A DNA stretch of 64,000 bases, taken from assembly GCA_029851415.1 (NCBI GenBank), contig CM056741.1, positions 69,864,282 to 69,928,281 on the forward strand. Direction: 5' to 3'. Below, one piece after another: positions 48,290 to 60,376 of this stretch. The translations under genes and the position numbers were made by a program. A model generated the notes under the pieces. That model worked only from the letters and a program-made list of their open reading frames with translations. It was not told the origin of the DNA and did not search any database. The number at the start of each line of letters is the position of its first letter. Positions within the stretch are counted from its first letter, which is position 1. The stretch is from Eretmocerus hayati. Its lineage: Eukaryota; Arthropoda; Insecta; Hymenoptera; Aphelinidae.

Positions 48290-51200
48290 TCAATTTTATT
48301 ACAACTCGCGAGCTAGAATCTCATAATGTTGGCCCTTTGAATGCAAGCTTTTTTCCAAGCTTTTAATGATGCCTCGGCCCCCAGGAACGTCTCTCTCTCG
48401 CTCCACCTGCTCTGCGCAGCGCAGCTTCTGAGCAAGATTCACCGCTCTCTCGCTCAAGACCGCCCCACTGCTGTTGCTGGCGGGGCGCAACATTCACGGC
48501 CCATGAATGCATCCGAATGCACCTCGGATTGCAAAGAGGCAAATCTTCTCTTTCCGCGAGTTCGCTCTAGGCCGCTGCGCATCCCGCTCGCTAACGGAGA
48601 GTGGCATCGTAAAGCTCGCGCGCAGCAACGATCTAATTCATGCCTCGGCCGCATCCACGCAGACATCGTCGTCGCATGGCCATCAGTATACTTAGTATGG
48701 GCGAGCTGCGTAATATTTCATCGGGCGCCGAGCGAAACGAGCCCTTTGCTTAGCCGCGCGCAAGCACCAAATGAGGCGCGCATCATTGAGAGCGCGAAAT
48801 GGAGTGATTACGTATTAATGGATCCAAGGGAGACTCGCGGTACCGAATCGAGCTGCTATAGATACGGTGCATACATGCCACAGCTTTCCAATTAACGCTC
48901 AAGTGAACACGTTTCGCGAGTCAACCATTGAGCTTTTGGTAAACGCGAGAACACACATTGAACGCAGAAGTGCAAGTGCCACCACAAGCACGGCTGCTTT
49001 GATTGCTGATACGTGTATCAGAGACGTCGTCGTTGTGAATCGATCTCATAACGGATCGTGAGAAGGAGGGGGGAGGGGCAGGGAGAGCTTGCAGAGGAGC
49101 GATCAATGGCGGGAGCGTACAATATTGCGGATACATCGGAGGACGCTGCTGGTGCACGGGGCTGACAACACCACCGTCTGGCATAGCGTGCCAGCCCCGC
49201 ACGCGTTACCCTTGCTCGCTATTACACGATCATGCTCTCTCACGGCAGCGTTGTGCGGCACATATACCATCAGACAGTCCCAGCCGCACCAGTTACTCTT
49301 GGTCGGATGGCTCGGGAAAACGGCGGCGACGCGTCGCATCTGTTGCCAAATTATTTTGCCCACGGGGCCGTGAAAAATTTCCCCGGGTTACCATTATTGT
49401 TCCGCTATGCGCGAAAGAGGGAGAAAGAGAGAGAGGAAATCTAGTTATTTGCTCATTGTCCCCGGTGCGCCGCGCGCGCGAAAGCAGCGACGGCAGCAGC
49501 CGGCCTCTCATCCCCCTTTTGCTCTCGAGAGCGCGTCCCTCGGGGACAAAAAATGTGTGCGTGGGCAGAGATGAGTGCGATGGAACAGTCTCTGATGCGC
49601 TCGGCCGAGAGGTCGCTCATATGGATCGAGGTGGTGCCCGAGGCTGCGGTATGTGTACACGTAGCGAGCGTGTGTCACCGGTTTGCGGGGGACGGGGGGA
49701 CGAGAGCCCAGATGAGAGCGGACTGCGTTATACCGACGGCGAGCGCTTCGTATCAGACCGTGCGCGCGTCGAAATGAGGGAAAAGCTCGTTAAGCGAATT
49801 AGGGCTCTGTCTCTCTCTTTGGGCGGGCTGTGGGCGCGCTTTGATCGGACCATACGCGCTCTCGTCTGTGGGTTGTCGGCTCACTTCATGCGCGCTCCAG
49901 CGCTTTTGAGTGCAAATTCCGAGCTGGTATGTAATACGGGCTAACCGAGCTAGCGCCCAATCAGAGATTCGCCAGGTGGTAAAACTCGTCCAAGGCGCGT
50001 CACAGGCTTCATCTCAAACGTCACCGGAATCCTTCATGCAGTGGCCGCAAGCTCTGCATACGCTCGTCGAGCAATTTCGATCGCTACCCCCGTCTGACTC
50101 TCGCTCCGCAATAATTCGACAACGAGCTCGAAAAAGGTGCAAGGAATTCGAGATGGCTGAGCCGAGGGAGAGTCGCGCTTCGCAAGCTCGAGAGGCGACG
50201 GCGTTAAAGGCCTTGCGCGTATGAGCGGGTTCGAGGACGGAGTAAATACCTAGGAAAGCGGAGGTGGGTGTGAGGCAGGGTCGTTTCCATCCTTGGGGAA
50301 CAAAAGGAGAAAATTCGAGGCGCGCACTCGCTCGCTCGTGCTCCACGGTTAATTCGTGCGTTCGGTGCATTAGTAAAATCGTCGAATTACTCGGGAGGAG
50401 GAGGCACAGCGGAGCAGTGACACACGACGATGGGGGAGACTACGCGGCGGTGTAGGCACATTCAAACAATTACTATTGCGACGGTGGTGGTGGTGGTGGT
50501 GGAGCGAGACAGGAAATTCGATTCCGTTGCTGCAGAAACGAATTAGACCAGCGCAGATATTTCGTGCGGCGGCGGTGAGAGGGGCCACCCCAAACGAAAC
50601 GGAATGCCAGCGTGGCTCGCGATTAAACTCGGCCCGAGCTTGGAAGACATCGCCGTGCGGAAAAAGGCCAAGCTCGCTCATCCCCCATGCAAATGCACCA
50701 CCAGGTGGCACGATATTGCGCCGAATACTGCTTTGCATACAGGCAAGGTGGCAAGCTACCTCAAATATCAGCGTTGTTCGAGAACCGAAAAGGGGAAGCT
50801 TGCAGAAAAACGAAGCAGCTGTCGTCCGGTTATCGAAAATTTCAGTGAGTACTCCAAGTCACCGAGCCGCAAGCTCGGGTGCGCTCGGACAACTTGGACC
50901 TGATATTATCCAGGTATACATCCAAGAGCAATATCGCACGGCCATAGAGAAATACAAGCATTGCAAGCTCTTTACTCTGATGCCTAGGAACATTAGCTGC
51001 TCGGCATAGCAGCTTTCTCATTATTTGAAATTCTATCACGGCTGAGCCCTCTTTCCATTGTCGATTGTTTGCTCAGTCAATGAGGGCCCCAAAATCAATT
51101 CGTCGTGTCCAATAATGCTTGAAAGACCCGCTGACAGTATTTATTCGAATTTAGACAAGGTTCTCGTATTGGCGAGCGCAAGCATCTCAAAATTGGTTTG

Positions 51201-51340
51201 CAACGAACGTATAGGATCAAATTCTCTGCCTCTCATGGGCAACGAATGCTATCACCTATACGCGTATCGTCTCGCAACCACATACTCCGCATCGAAGCTT
51301 GCAGCAAGCTTGAAGTGAAGCATGCAGGCCTCTGTTGGTG
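48290..51340. other. CpG-rich, G+C-rich block 3, possible regulatory DNA
   Basis: Same texture as the blocks at 15.9 and 35.6 kb: GCGCGC, GAGCGAG and CTCTCTC tracts with AATTA islands. Long frames occur (48341-48895, 184 codons; 49456-49944, 162 codons; 50476-51009, 177 codons), but each is overlapped by frames on the other strand and none shows a domain. One contains a (GGT)n tract read as Trp. An undetected exon is possible here more than anywhere else in the window. Confidence 0.35.
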
Positions 51341-52298
51341 CGTGTGAAATATATATCCTTGACACACTACGCTAGCATGGGTGACGGGTGGCGTGGTACT
51401 GTTCCCGTCCCTCGTTCATCTCGAGAGCGTACATACTCTATACATCAAGGTGGAGCATGGTTTCAAATTTCATGACTAGGATAGAGATAGTGAGATGGAA
51501 AATTGTATGAAGTGTGATGGAATTCAGAAGACTCTCGGGAAAATTTTTGTCGTGCAGAAGCCTGTCACTGGCGTTCGGTGTGACCTTTGGCAAACTTGTT
51601 CCCTGAAAGTTAACAACTTGAAGAGTTTTGTATTTCTCAAATGAGCCTTAACAGAAAAAACTTTCGTTCAATGTAATGGTACTATTGCCATGAAGTATTA
51701 CTTCTCGATTATCAATTATGATGTGTCCAAAAGTGAATTATTCTTTCGCTCTTACATGAATACAGTAGAATAAGATATCATTCCATTCGCCCAAAGGCAA
51801 AAAATTGTGAATGAACGCAGAACGAACGATGCATAATACATTCCCGAGCGAAAATCCATATTTCATGGTTAACTTAAGTTAGGCTTAGTCGACGTCTATA
51901 CGCCAAAGATGAGAAATGTACGATTGTGGATCAGAAATTTCAAAGCTAGCAAATGAGATGTTCGTGCTAAATTCAGCCAACAAACATCGGCAGTCACTAT
52001 CTACTCATATATTATTTGAGGCAATCTCTCACCGTAAAGCAACTGTGCGTTGCTCTCGAATACGAACTAATGGCGCGATAATACTAATCCTTTGAGTCGA
52101 GTGGTCGAAAAACATCGGACACGACAACAAAATTGCAAACTCATTTATTATCTGTTTCGAGATTAGTAGAAATGAAAACACACCCGCATCCGGCCATTCA
52201 GCAAAGAACTGAATAGTTAAAACTTTTTGAAAAATTTATGGATATTCGAACGAGTCACATTTACATAATGAAGGTAATGCTTAAATCGATCTTGGTGG
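51341..52298. other. Non-coding DNA
   Basis: No gene or repeat recognised. Confidence 0.45.
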
Positions 52299-52636
52299 AC
52301 TAACAAGGGGAGTGCAGAGGGTCCGGGTCACCAAATCTCACCGAACTCTTTTCACAGTCTCGTACCACCTAAAATATGAAGAATCCACAGTAACTCCGTC
52401 AAATGGGCCTCGTGTCCAGAGCTACAAGTAAAAATGTTAGCATTGCCAGTGTGTCTACATATATCACTTGCAAAAATGGGCCTATATGAGCAGTGCTAAT
52501 CCCAGTGGCTGTATCTTTGGACAGGAGACCCATTCGACGGAGTTACTCTGGATTCTTCATATCCTAGGTAGTACCAAACTGTAAAAAAATTAGGAAAGGA
52601 TTGGGGTTCCAGAGGCCTGGTCCTCCCCTTGTAAGT
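52299..52636. mobile_element. Palindromic MITE copy 2 (ACAAGGGGAG family)
   Basis: The ends are ACTAACAAGGGGAG and CTCCCCTTGTAAGT. Within each half the same sequence appears inverted: ACCTAAAATATGAAGAATCC against GGATTCTTCATATCCTAGGT, and ACTCCGTCAAATGGGCC against GACCCATTCGACGGAGT. A short central loop carries CATATAT words. It is non-coding. Confidence 0.85.
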
Positions 52637-52971
52637 GCAGATGGAATGAAGTACACTATTCTTTCGTGCTTTCTATAGTGTATTTACTTGCGACGTTGCG
52701 TCAGTGTAATGCACTGACCTCGTCAGACTAAAAACATATGAAATTTAACATAGACTATTGCATGTTGATATCGATCATTTTTCGGATAAACAGAGAACAT
52801 ACTGCATGAAGCCAATATTTTTTCTTGTTACAACATAATTAAAACTAGATGGGTAGGCAGTGTGGTCTCACCATCACGTCAGGTATATGGCAAGGTAGTG
52901 AGAAGTCGATGATGAATTAAACAGAATGAGATATAAATGTATGAATATCTATCTACATGTAACTGACAAGG

Positions 52972-53300
52972 GGAGGACCTGACCTTTGGATCACCAATCC
53001 TTTGCAAAATTTTCTTACAGTTTTGTGTCACCTAGAATATGAAGAATCCAAAGTAACTCCGTCAAATGGGCCTTCTGTCCAGAGCTACAAGCAAAAATTT
53101 TAGCGTTGCCAGTACATCTATTTATACCACTTTTTAACACGGGCCTATACGGGCAATGTTAATGTCATGGGCTGTAACTTTGAACAGGAGGCCCATTTGA
53201 CGGAGTTACTCTGGATTCTTCATATTCTAGGTAATACAAAACTGTAAACAATTTTTGGACAAGATTGGGGATCCAAAGGTCTGGTCCTCCCCTTGTTAGT
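52972..53300. mobile_element. Palindromic MITE copy 3 (ACAAGGGGAG family), complete
   Basis: 329 bp, with ends ACTGACAAGGGGAG and CTCCCCTTGTTAGT. It has the same inverted landmarks as copy 2. Its loop contains ACTTTTTAACACGGGCC (TTAA at 53134-53137). This is the empty-site counterpart of the insertion in copy 4. Confidence 0.87.
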
Positions 53301-53537
53301 CCTTCAATATCGATTGGAGCATTATCTTCATTATCAAGTAATAGAGGTCGCTCGAAGAATCATTCACACCACTGACAAGGGGAGTCCGGAGTCTCCGGGT
53401 CCTGAAATCTCACCAAACTTTTTTCACAGTCTTGTACCACCTAGAATATGAAGAATCAACAGTAAATCCGTCAAATGGGCCCTCTATCCGAAGTTACAGC
53501 CTATGACATTAGCATTGCCCATATAGGCCCATGTTAA

Positions 53538-54451
53538 CACGTTTGCTGCGACGGTGAAAACCGGCATCCGTCCCAGAGTGCGAGAGAGTACAAACGCGTG
53601 GTTTTGCACCTATAAAAGTGAAAATTCTTGGAATTTCATCAGTTTGACCTCTATTTACAAGATCCTCACAAATTACGTGGGTCCCTCCGGTGGGACCCGC
53701 GAAAATTTCCATCGTGCAAAGGGAGATCAAGTAAATGATCAAACTATAAGAGTTAGTGATCCTAAGATATGATCTCTAGCTTTTCGGGAACATTTGTTGA
53801 TTTTTCGATACCATTCGGGTAATTCGCTAGCATGGCCTGGGATGTGAGTTTTCGTCTGGCATTTGTGAACCGCGGAGCGCGATGGTGATCCACGCGAGTA
53901 TGATTCCTATGTTTCTCTAGATTCGGGGATCCACAAGGCACAGCTTCTTATTCGGGATACTCTTCAACTTTTTTGAATACAAAAAGTTCCTCGTACACGG
54001 AGATATGGAGTAGATCGAGAAGGGGAGAGTGCAGTTGTCATGTCAACTATTTACTCAGTTTGCCTCGTGGTTATTTTGCGTCTAAATTTCTGATTACTTG
54101 GTTCTATCTCGCTCAAATTACGCGTACTTGGGCTTATTTTGTAGCTTTTGATATGAGCTTTCAAATGAACCAAGATACGTGTTATGGAGAATTTGATAGA
54201 ACTTGATGAAAACACAATTTACTGGATATTTTTATGCTATTTATCGAAATTTTTGCGAAAATTGAGTTTTTATCGAGTAACTCATACATATCAAGTCCGA
54301 TACTGAAACCGGCGAGCACACATGTTCTTGACATCATATATAATGAGTAAAAACCGCAACCTGAGTCATTGGATGTGTCTACGTCATTTGGTGCGCACTA
54401 GAGCCCGAACAAAAACGGGTCCCACCCGTGGGACCCGTCGCAGCGAACGTG
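53538..54451. mobile_element. piggyBac-like non-autonomous element, 914 bp, TTAA-flanked
   Basis: The termini are CACGTTTGCTGCGACGG and CCGTCGCAGCGAACGTG (16 of 17 paired). TTAA flanks both ends (53534-53537, 54452-54455), the signature target duplication of the piggyBac superfamily. The uninterrupted loop of MITE copy 3 has a single TTAA at the matching place, so the empty site is in the same window. Subterminal palindromes GGGTCCCTCCGGTGGGACCC (53679-53698) and ACGGGTCCCAC/GTGGGACCCGT (54415-54438) lie near each end. The interior has only short frames (for example 72 codons at 53554-53772), so transposase must come from elsewhere. Confidence 0.9.
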
Positions 54452-54489
54452 TTAAAAAGTGATATATATAGATATACTAGCAATGTTGA

Positions 54490-54655
54490 TGATAACCGCG
54501 GGCCCAACTAGTATACAGCCGAGGGAGCAGCCTTTCTAAGGGAGGAGTAGGACGAGGGTTAACCAGCGAGCCCAACTAACAATGGGGACGACGGTTTTCG
54601 GGCCCAACTATCATACTTTTTCTGACCACGAGCCCAACTCGACTTCTGCTTTCTG
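54490..54655 (+). repeat. Insertion with four GCCCAACT words
   Basis: GCCCAACT occurs at 54502, 54570, 54602 and 54632, each time preceded by GCGG, GCGA, TCGG or ACGA-type G-rich sequence. The stretch replaces about 10 bp of the expected MITE sequence between GCAATGTTGATG and GGCTGTAGCTC. Origin unknown; no terminal repeats seen. Confidence 0.6.
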
Positions 54656-54789
54656 GCTGTAGCTCAGAACAGAAGGTCCATTTGACAGAGTTGCTTTAGA
54701 TTCTTCATATTTTAGGCGGTACGAAACTGTGAAAAAATTTTGGAGACATTTCAGGATCCGGAGACTCCGGACTCTCCTTGTGAGTCCCA

Positions 54790-57700
54790 TTTACAGTCCT
54801 ATCGTGAAGATCAGATCACAATTTGCTTCATTTGTTCACAGTTTGAGAATTTTTAGTGTTCACACCGGTCTTTTTCAGTGCTCAAAAGCAACAGATTTAT
54901 TCAAATTAAACGGTAGAAAGGACCGTTATATCATGACTGTTGTTAAAGATTTGGTTTGAGTTTGGCTATGACAATGTTGATTCATTGCAAGGTCAAAAAG
55001 AGCTTCGATCTCACTTTACAGCAGTGATTTCCATGGAATGAAATGATTTTTCTACACATATATCCCGATCTACTTTGGCGAGGATCAGTGTTTCAGCAAA
55101 GAATACAAAGGTGATGTTACACAAGAGAAGACACAGAGAAACGGTCGCGAATATTGGCAAATCAACTAATACTTGACGTCTCAGAAAACGATATGATAAT
55201 CTCTAAAGTGCAGTCTAAAAAGTAACTAGTGATCAGAGTAACGAGTCACAATCAGCGTCACAGGCAAATCATTCGTCCAAAAGTTTAACTTTGAATTTAT
55301 TCAAAACATTAAAAAGATGAATTGAAGAATTGAATTCATCGGTTCTCCCTGCTAGTTCCTGATTTAAGCACTATATGTGCGATATTTCAACCGCTTTATT
55401 TGCGACTCCATTCATGCTGAAATTTCATGAAAATAACACTAAGATTTGACGATTTTTAGAATTTAGGCAATCGAAGTGAAGAGATGAATCTACATCTCCA
55501 ATAGAAACTGATTTGTAGTTAGATGGTACCTAATAGCTAAGGACATTAGCATGCGAATCTCACTGACGCTGATTTTGGTAATTTCTACCTGAAACTAGAT
55601 TCGAGTCTGACTAAACCTGAAGAAATTTGCAATCTCATTCGATGTTGAATTTTATTACCTTCTCAAATCACGGATGAGGAAAAAATGCGAATCCTGAGCG
55701 TATTCTACGTCCATTAATCAACAGAGCAGCCAATTACTGATAGCGGAGCGTGGTATTCAGCAACAAATGAGAGCTGCGAACGAGCTCCTCTTGAAATCGA
55801 GAATCTGGAAACAATTAATCAGAAGTAATTGCTGAGCGAAAATTTAGAAGAAGGATTGCTAATTCACGAATTAACGTTTGAGTTATGTTCGTTTTTTTTC
55901 TGCCTCTCATCTTCCTACGCTCAGATTCAGGCCTCATACTACACGGAGCAGATTGAAAAGAGACGGAGACAGAGAGAGAGAGAGAGCGTTATAGAGCCGG
56001 TCGCGCGACGCTGCTGCGCCATACCGCGCGTCGCAAAGCCAACGGTGCGATGCTAGCGTCCTTTCATAACACTAAATAATTCCATTTAATTACTCGTCCT
56101 CGCCTCTTCAGCCACAGCTTGCAAACCCCTTCTCACTCTTCACTTTCGCATCTCTCTTCTCCTTCTCGCTTGTGCTTTTCCTTCTACCGACCCATCAGCC
56201 CCTCATCTCATTCCCTCTCGCTCATGCTTCGCTGTGTAGCGTTTATCCATTATAACGCAGTGCGCCTAGTTTTTTCCCTCCATCTCTTGCTATATTCAGG
56301 GATTTCCCTATTCCTTTTTTCTATACTCACGGCTTTCTCTCTATCTCTATCGCGTGCTCTGTTTTATATCAGTCTATAGCCCGCCGCGTTCCAGTCTCAC
56401 CCCCCGAGCCTGGGCCATGGCAACCACCGAATGAACCAAGATATTATTTATTACGCTTTCCAAGCGGCCTGCTTCAAGGGCCACCGGCGCTGGCGCAAGC
56501 ATCTGCTGAAAGCTGCTTGGCTGTGCTTTTCGCGCGCTTCGACTTAACTTTGCGCTCGCTCTGTCACCATCACGCCTTGTTTCGACTCTTGTCTGTTCAT
56601 CTACGACGGCACTTCCGGCTCTGCCTCGCGTGTTTTTTGAATAACTTATTACACTGACGTCGCTCTGGAGGTTCAAGTTGTTCTCATTGTTCTCTACCTC
56701 CAAGCTTATAGATCTGATCTTGGAGAATTTAATTAATCCACATGATTGCGGATCGTCCCAGTAAACTTTGTCTTTCAAAGCGTATTTTCAGGGAAACTGG
56801 AGCACTAATTGAATTCTCTGCTGACGTGGCGAGTTCTTGCTTTGATTTTTTTTCAATCTCAAGATTTGAATCCGAGATTTTATTTCTATCTGGTTCTCTC
56901 TTCCATCGACCTATTGTCTCACTGAGCAATAACACTAAACAGAATGCCGAATCACTCATCCATTATTTTCTTCTCAACGGTGATGTCTGATTCAGGTGTA
57001 GAGACCTTCTCTATGTTGTGCGAAAATTCTGATGTGGTACAGGAATCAATACATAAATTCCGTGACTAGGCATCGAAACTCAGGTCACAGCTTCGTTACT
57101 GAAACAGTCAGACGAAGACTCTCATATTATTCATCGAAGGAAATGTGGTCCTTTGATGATTACTGTATACGTGAGAAAAATAAAGATATTGAAAGTTCCA
57201 AGAGACGCCTTCCGTACAACTACATATACTTTTTGTTGATCTTCCATTCTACGCATCTCATACACAATTGCACGCCTTGAAGAATTTTTCAAGATTTAAT
57301 AATCTAAACAATAGAGCTCGGAAAACTGAGATTTCGCTTGGTTGACCATATTTTCGTGAAAAAGCCAAAAACCGTCGAGAACTCTATCGGGGAGAAGCAT
57401 CCCCAGCCAGGTAAATATCATCACATTACCAGAGTCCGAAATTCGGACGAGCGATGCGATGGTGTTTATTCCGATTCAAGGCTGAACTTTTATTGAAATA
57501 AGATTCTTTGTTTTATTATGTCTTCGAGCAAAATTATTACTCGACTCATTAAATATGCATCTATCTTATTAAGAAATAAGTACAATAATACATTGTCACT
57601 GAATGTCTAGCACTAACGAACGGAAAATTCTCACATGACTGATGTGTAGAACTCATGTCAAATTTATTGTAGTATTTTCAAGAGATTTAACACGAAGATC

Positions 57701-58640
57701 GTGATTTTTGACTCGAAAAGGATTTTACAAATGTTGGTAGAGTTGGTAGAGTGCTTCATATTGTTCCTGGTCACAACGCCATTGTTCGTTGTCGAGCTGG
57801 TAACGTGAGATGGATTGGAGTTTGCAAGAGTGAGTGCTAACTCGTATTTCTTGCGGTTTCTTGGGAGGTGTTTGTACACCTTCGCACATACATTCAAACA
57901 TACGAACGCACTAGAGAAACCTTGTCTTGCAATTCTCATCCTTTCATATTTAGAGACGTTGCTCTCAAAGTTATGAGGCTGTTGGTGGCGTTGGGTTAGA
58001 TTGTGTACAGAAAAGGACAAAATTCATACTCATCAGGTTGATGAGTAAGATTGCCGACGGAAGATTACTCGTTTCGTGAGCATTAGCAGAATAACCAGGC
58101 AAGATCTTGCTTTTCCAACACGGGAGAGTTTTTAACATCTGAACATTTTTCTTGAAAAGACTTGAAACGTACATATGGTCGTTTGGGAATGCATTTCACT
58201 CTTTAACGAAATATAAGATGATAGACTTCTTTGGATGCCCATACGATAGTGAGTTAGATCAAGGCGTCGAATGAATTCTTAGCAGTGATTCTCAAGCCTT
58301 CCTCGAATTTCGAGTCCCGGAAATTCAATTTTCCCAAATTGCGATCCAGAAGAATTCCATGTCAAGAATAGGTTCTCATTCGGGTATTTTTTACACCTGC
58401 AGCTTTTTTTCTTCTTAGATTGTTGAGAAAGTATATTTTCAACAGTTTTTGGACACAAGACATCCTATATCCGCCCGGAATTTCTAGGGCTAGCTTACCA
58501 ACGTAGATTGAGAGTCAGTATTGCCAACCTGACGATTCTGAAGTCTCTAGGTGGATCCTAAGGTCTCTAGATTTATTGTGATACGGAGGTCGTGAGAAGT
58601 GGGTGGTCAGTAGGTTGGCCGGCGGGTGGCTCAAAGGGTA
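54790..58640. other. Non-coding DNA with CT-rich stretch near 56.1 kb
   Basis: No gene recognised. 55960-56060 has a GA tract and CpG-rich DNA, and 56100-56380 is a long pyrimidine-rich stretch that keeps a frame open (56119-56379). The minus-strand frame at 56374-56778 (134 codons) has no motif I recognise. Confidence 0.4.
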
Positions 58641-58649
58641 GGTAAGTGG

Positions 58650-58880
58650 TTGTGTGGTTGTGTGTATGTCTGTGTATCTGTGCGCGCGCGTGTGTTTGTG
58701 TTTGTTGAATCCCGATCAGGAAGTTAATCCAAATCCCGGACTAGCTGATCCAACTTGGATCCAGTTTGAGTCCGGGTTCCGGACTGATTGTTCCGGGTTT
58801 AGTCCGAGTTGGAACCCGGCTATGATCCTGTTTGGATCAAAGCTCCCGGATTAAGAGATAGATTGGGACCCGGAATGAGA
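58650..58880 (+). repeat. GT tract and CCGGGT/GATCC-word low-complexity DNA
   Basis: A short GTGTG/GCGCG tract is followed by repeated AATCCCG, TGATCC, AGTCCGGG, TTCCGG and GGAACCCGG words in both orientations, spaced about 10-25 bp. A decayed short-word satellite is possible. A trace of the same wording is at about 61530-61560. Confidence 0.5.
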
Positions 58881-59280
58881 CTGGATTGCATCCGAAACAA
58901 AGTCTTTCAATGTAGTGGACAGAATCAATAGACAATGGAATACTGGTGATAGTTAATACTATCATGAATGATCAAGTGTTGAACTATGATCTCATCATTT
59001 ATCTGATGAGTTTTCGTTTGCTGAATGAGATATGTAGCATCAATCTGACAAGAAATGGAATATAATCCCAATAGGTTACATCTTTAACAAGGTTATGTTT
59101 TCATAACATTGTGCGTGCACTGTGCGATGAATGTGCTCTATCATGAAATACAAGAGACAACCTAATCTCATTCCTAGAGACAAATTCGTTCATGCTTAGA
59201 TAGATGGTAAAATATCCATAGGCTACATCATCTAAAAACTTGAGCTCATACTTATAGCCTTCATTGAGCGATGAATCATT
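58881..59280. other. Non-coding DNA left of the microsatellite element
   Basis: No gene or repeat recognised. Confidence 0.45.
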
Positions 59281-60376
59281 CACTGTAAAAAATTGGTTGA
59301 ATTTCCAACCAAGCAATTATATTTCGTGATGGATGGAAGGATGGATGGATGGATGGATGGATGGATGGATGGATGGATGGATGGATGGATGGATGGATGG
59401 ATGGATGGATGGATGGATGGATGGATGGATGGATGGATGGATGGATGGATGGATGGATGGATGGATGGATGGATGGATGGATGGATGGATGGATGGATGG
59501 ATGGATGGATGGATGGATGGATGGATGGATGGATGGATGGATGGATGGATGGATGGATGGATGGATGGATGGATGGATGGATGGATGGATGGATGGATGG
59601 ATGGATGGATGGATGGATGGATGGATGGATGGATGGATGGATGGATGGATGGATGGATGGATGGATGGATGGATGGATGGATGGATGGATGGATGGATGG
59701 ATGGATGGATGGATGGATGGATGGATGGATGGATGGATGGATGGATGGATGGATGGATGGATGGATGGATGGATGGATGGATGGATGGATGGATGGATGG
59801 ATGGATGGATGGATGGATGGATGGATGGATGGATGGATGGATGGATGGATGGATGGATGGATGGATGGATGGATGGATGGATGGATGGATGGATGGATGG
59901 ATGGATGGATGGATGGATGGATGGATGGATGGATGGATGGATGGATGGATGGATGGATGGATGGATGGATGGATGGATGGATGGATGGATGGATGGATGG
60001 ATGGATGGATGGATGGATGGATGGATGGATGGATGGATGGATGGATGGATGGATGGATGGATGGATGGATGGATGGATGGATGGATGGATGGATGGATGG
60101 ATGGATGGATGGATGTACCCATCATCCATTCATCCATCCATCCAACCATCATCCATGCAATCATGAATCCACCCATCAACTATCCATTGACCATCGATCC
60201 AATCCACTATATTCTACCCCTTACACGTAGGCAACCTGATATGCAGGGACCGCACGGACAGATTCTGATAATCCTCATTGGTTCAACCAAACTGGTTGAA
60301 TTTTCCATTCAACAAGCTGGTTGAAGTTTCGCTTCAACCAATTGGTTGAAGTTTTTCGGAAAAATTTTTCACAGTG
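59281..60376. mobile_element. TIR element enclosing a giant microsatellite
   Basis: The left terminus is CACTGTAAAAAATT and the right terminus is the complement of CACTGTGAAAAATT, agreeing at 13 of 14 bases. Just inside both are GGTTGAA/TTCAACC words: GGTTGAATTTCCAACC at left, and several CAACCAATTGGTTG-type palindromes at 60283-60350. The interior is almost entirely the GGAT microsatellite. A diverged relative without the microsatellite is at 31045-31239. Target duplication is unclear (at most TT on each side). Some insect MITEs carry internal microsatellites, so this reading is plausible. Confidence 0.6.
59329..60115. repeat. (GGAT)n microsatellite, about 197 units
   Basis: 787 bp of GGAT with one early interruption (GGAAGG at 59335). 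All frames on both strands stay open and yield artificial Met-Asp-Gly-Trp or His-Pro-Ser-Ile repeats. From 60116 to about 60215 the motif flips to its complement, degenerate CATCCATC words, giving an inverted simple repeat. Confidence 0.98.

Larger units (their letters stand above)
53371..54785. mobile_element. Palindromic MITE copy 4, split by two insertions
   Basis: The left half begins ACTGACAAGGGGAGTCCG at 53371. The right half ends CTCTCCTTGTGAGT at 54785. The loop is interrupted first by the TTAA-flanked element at 53538-54451. A second interruption of about 165 bp lies near 54490-54655. Removing both leaves a MITE like copy 3 in inverse orientation. Confidence 0.85.

Noticed and set aside
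48341..51009. Frames of 162-184 codons in CpG-rich block 3 as genes
   Set aside because: G+C-rich DNA has fewer stop codons; the frames overlap on opposite strands and carry no domain, so chance is the simpler explanation.
59280..60324. Frames of up to 343 codons (Met-Asp-Gly-Trp and His-Pro-Ser-Ile repeats)
   Set aside because: Microsatellite artefacts on both strands of the GGAT array.
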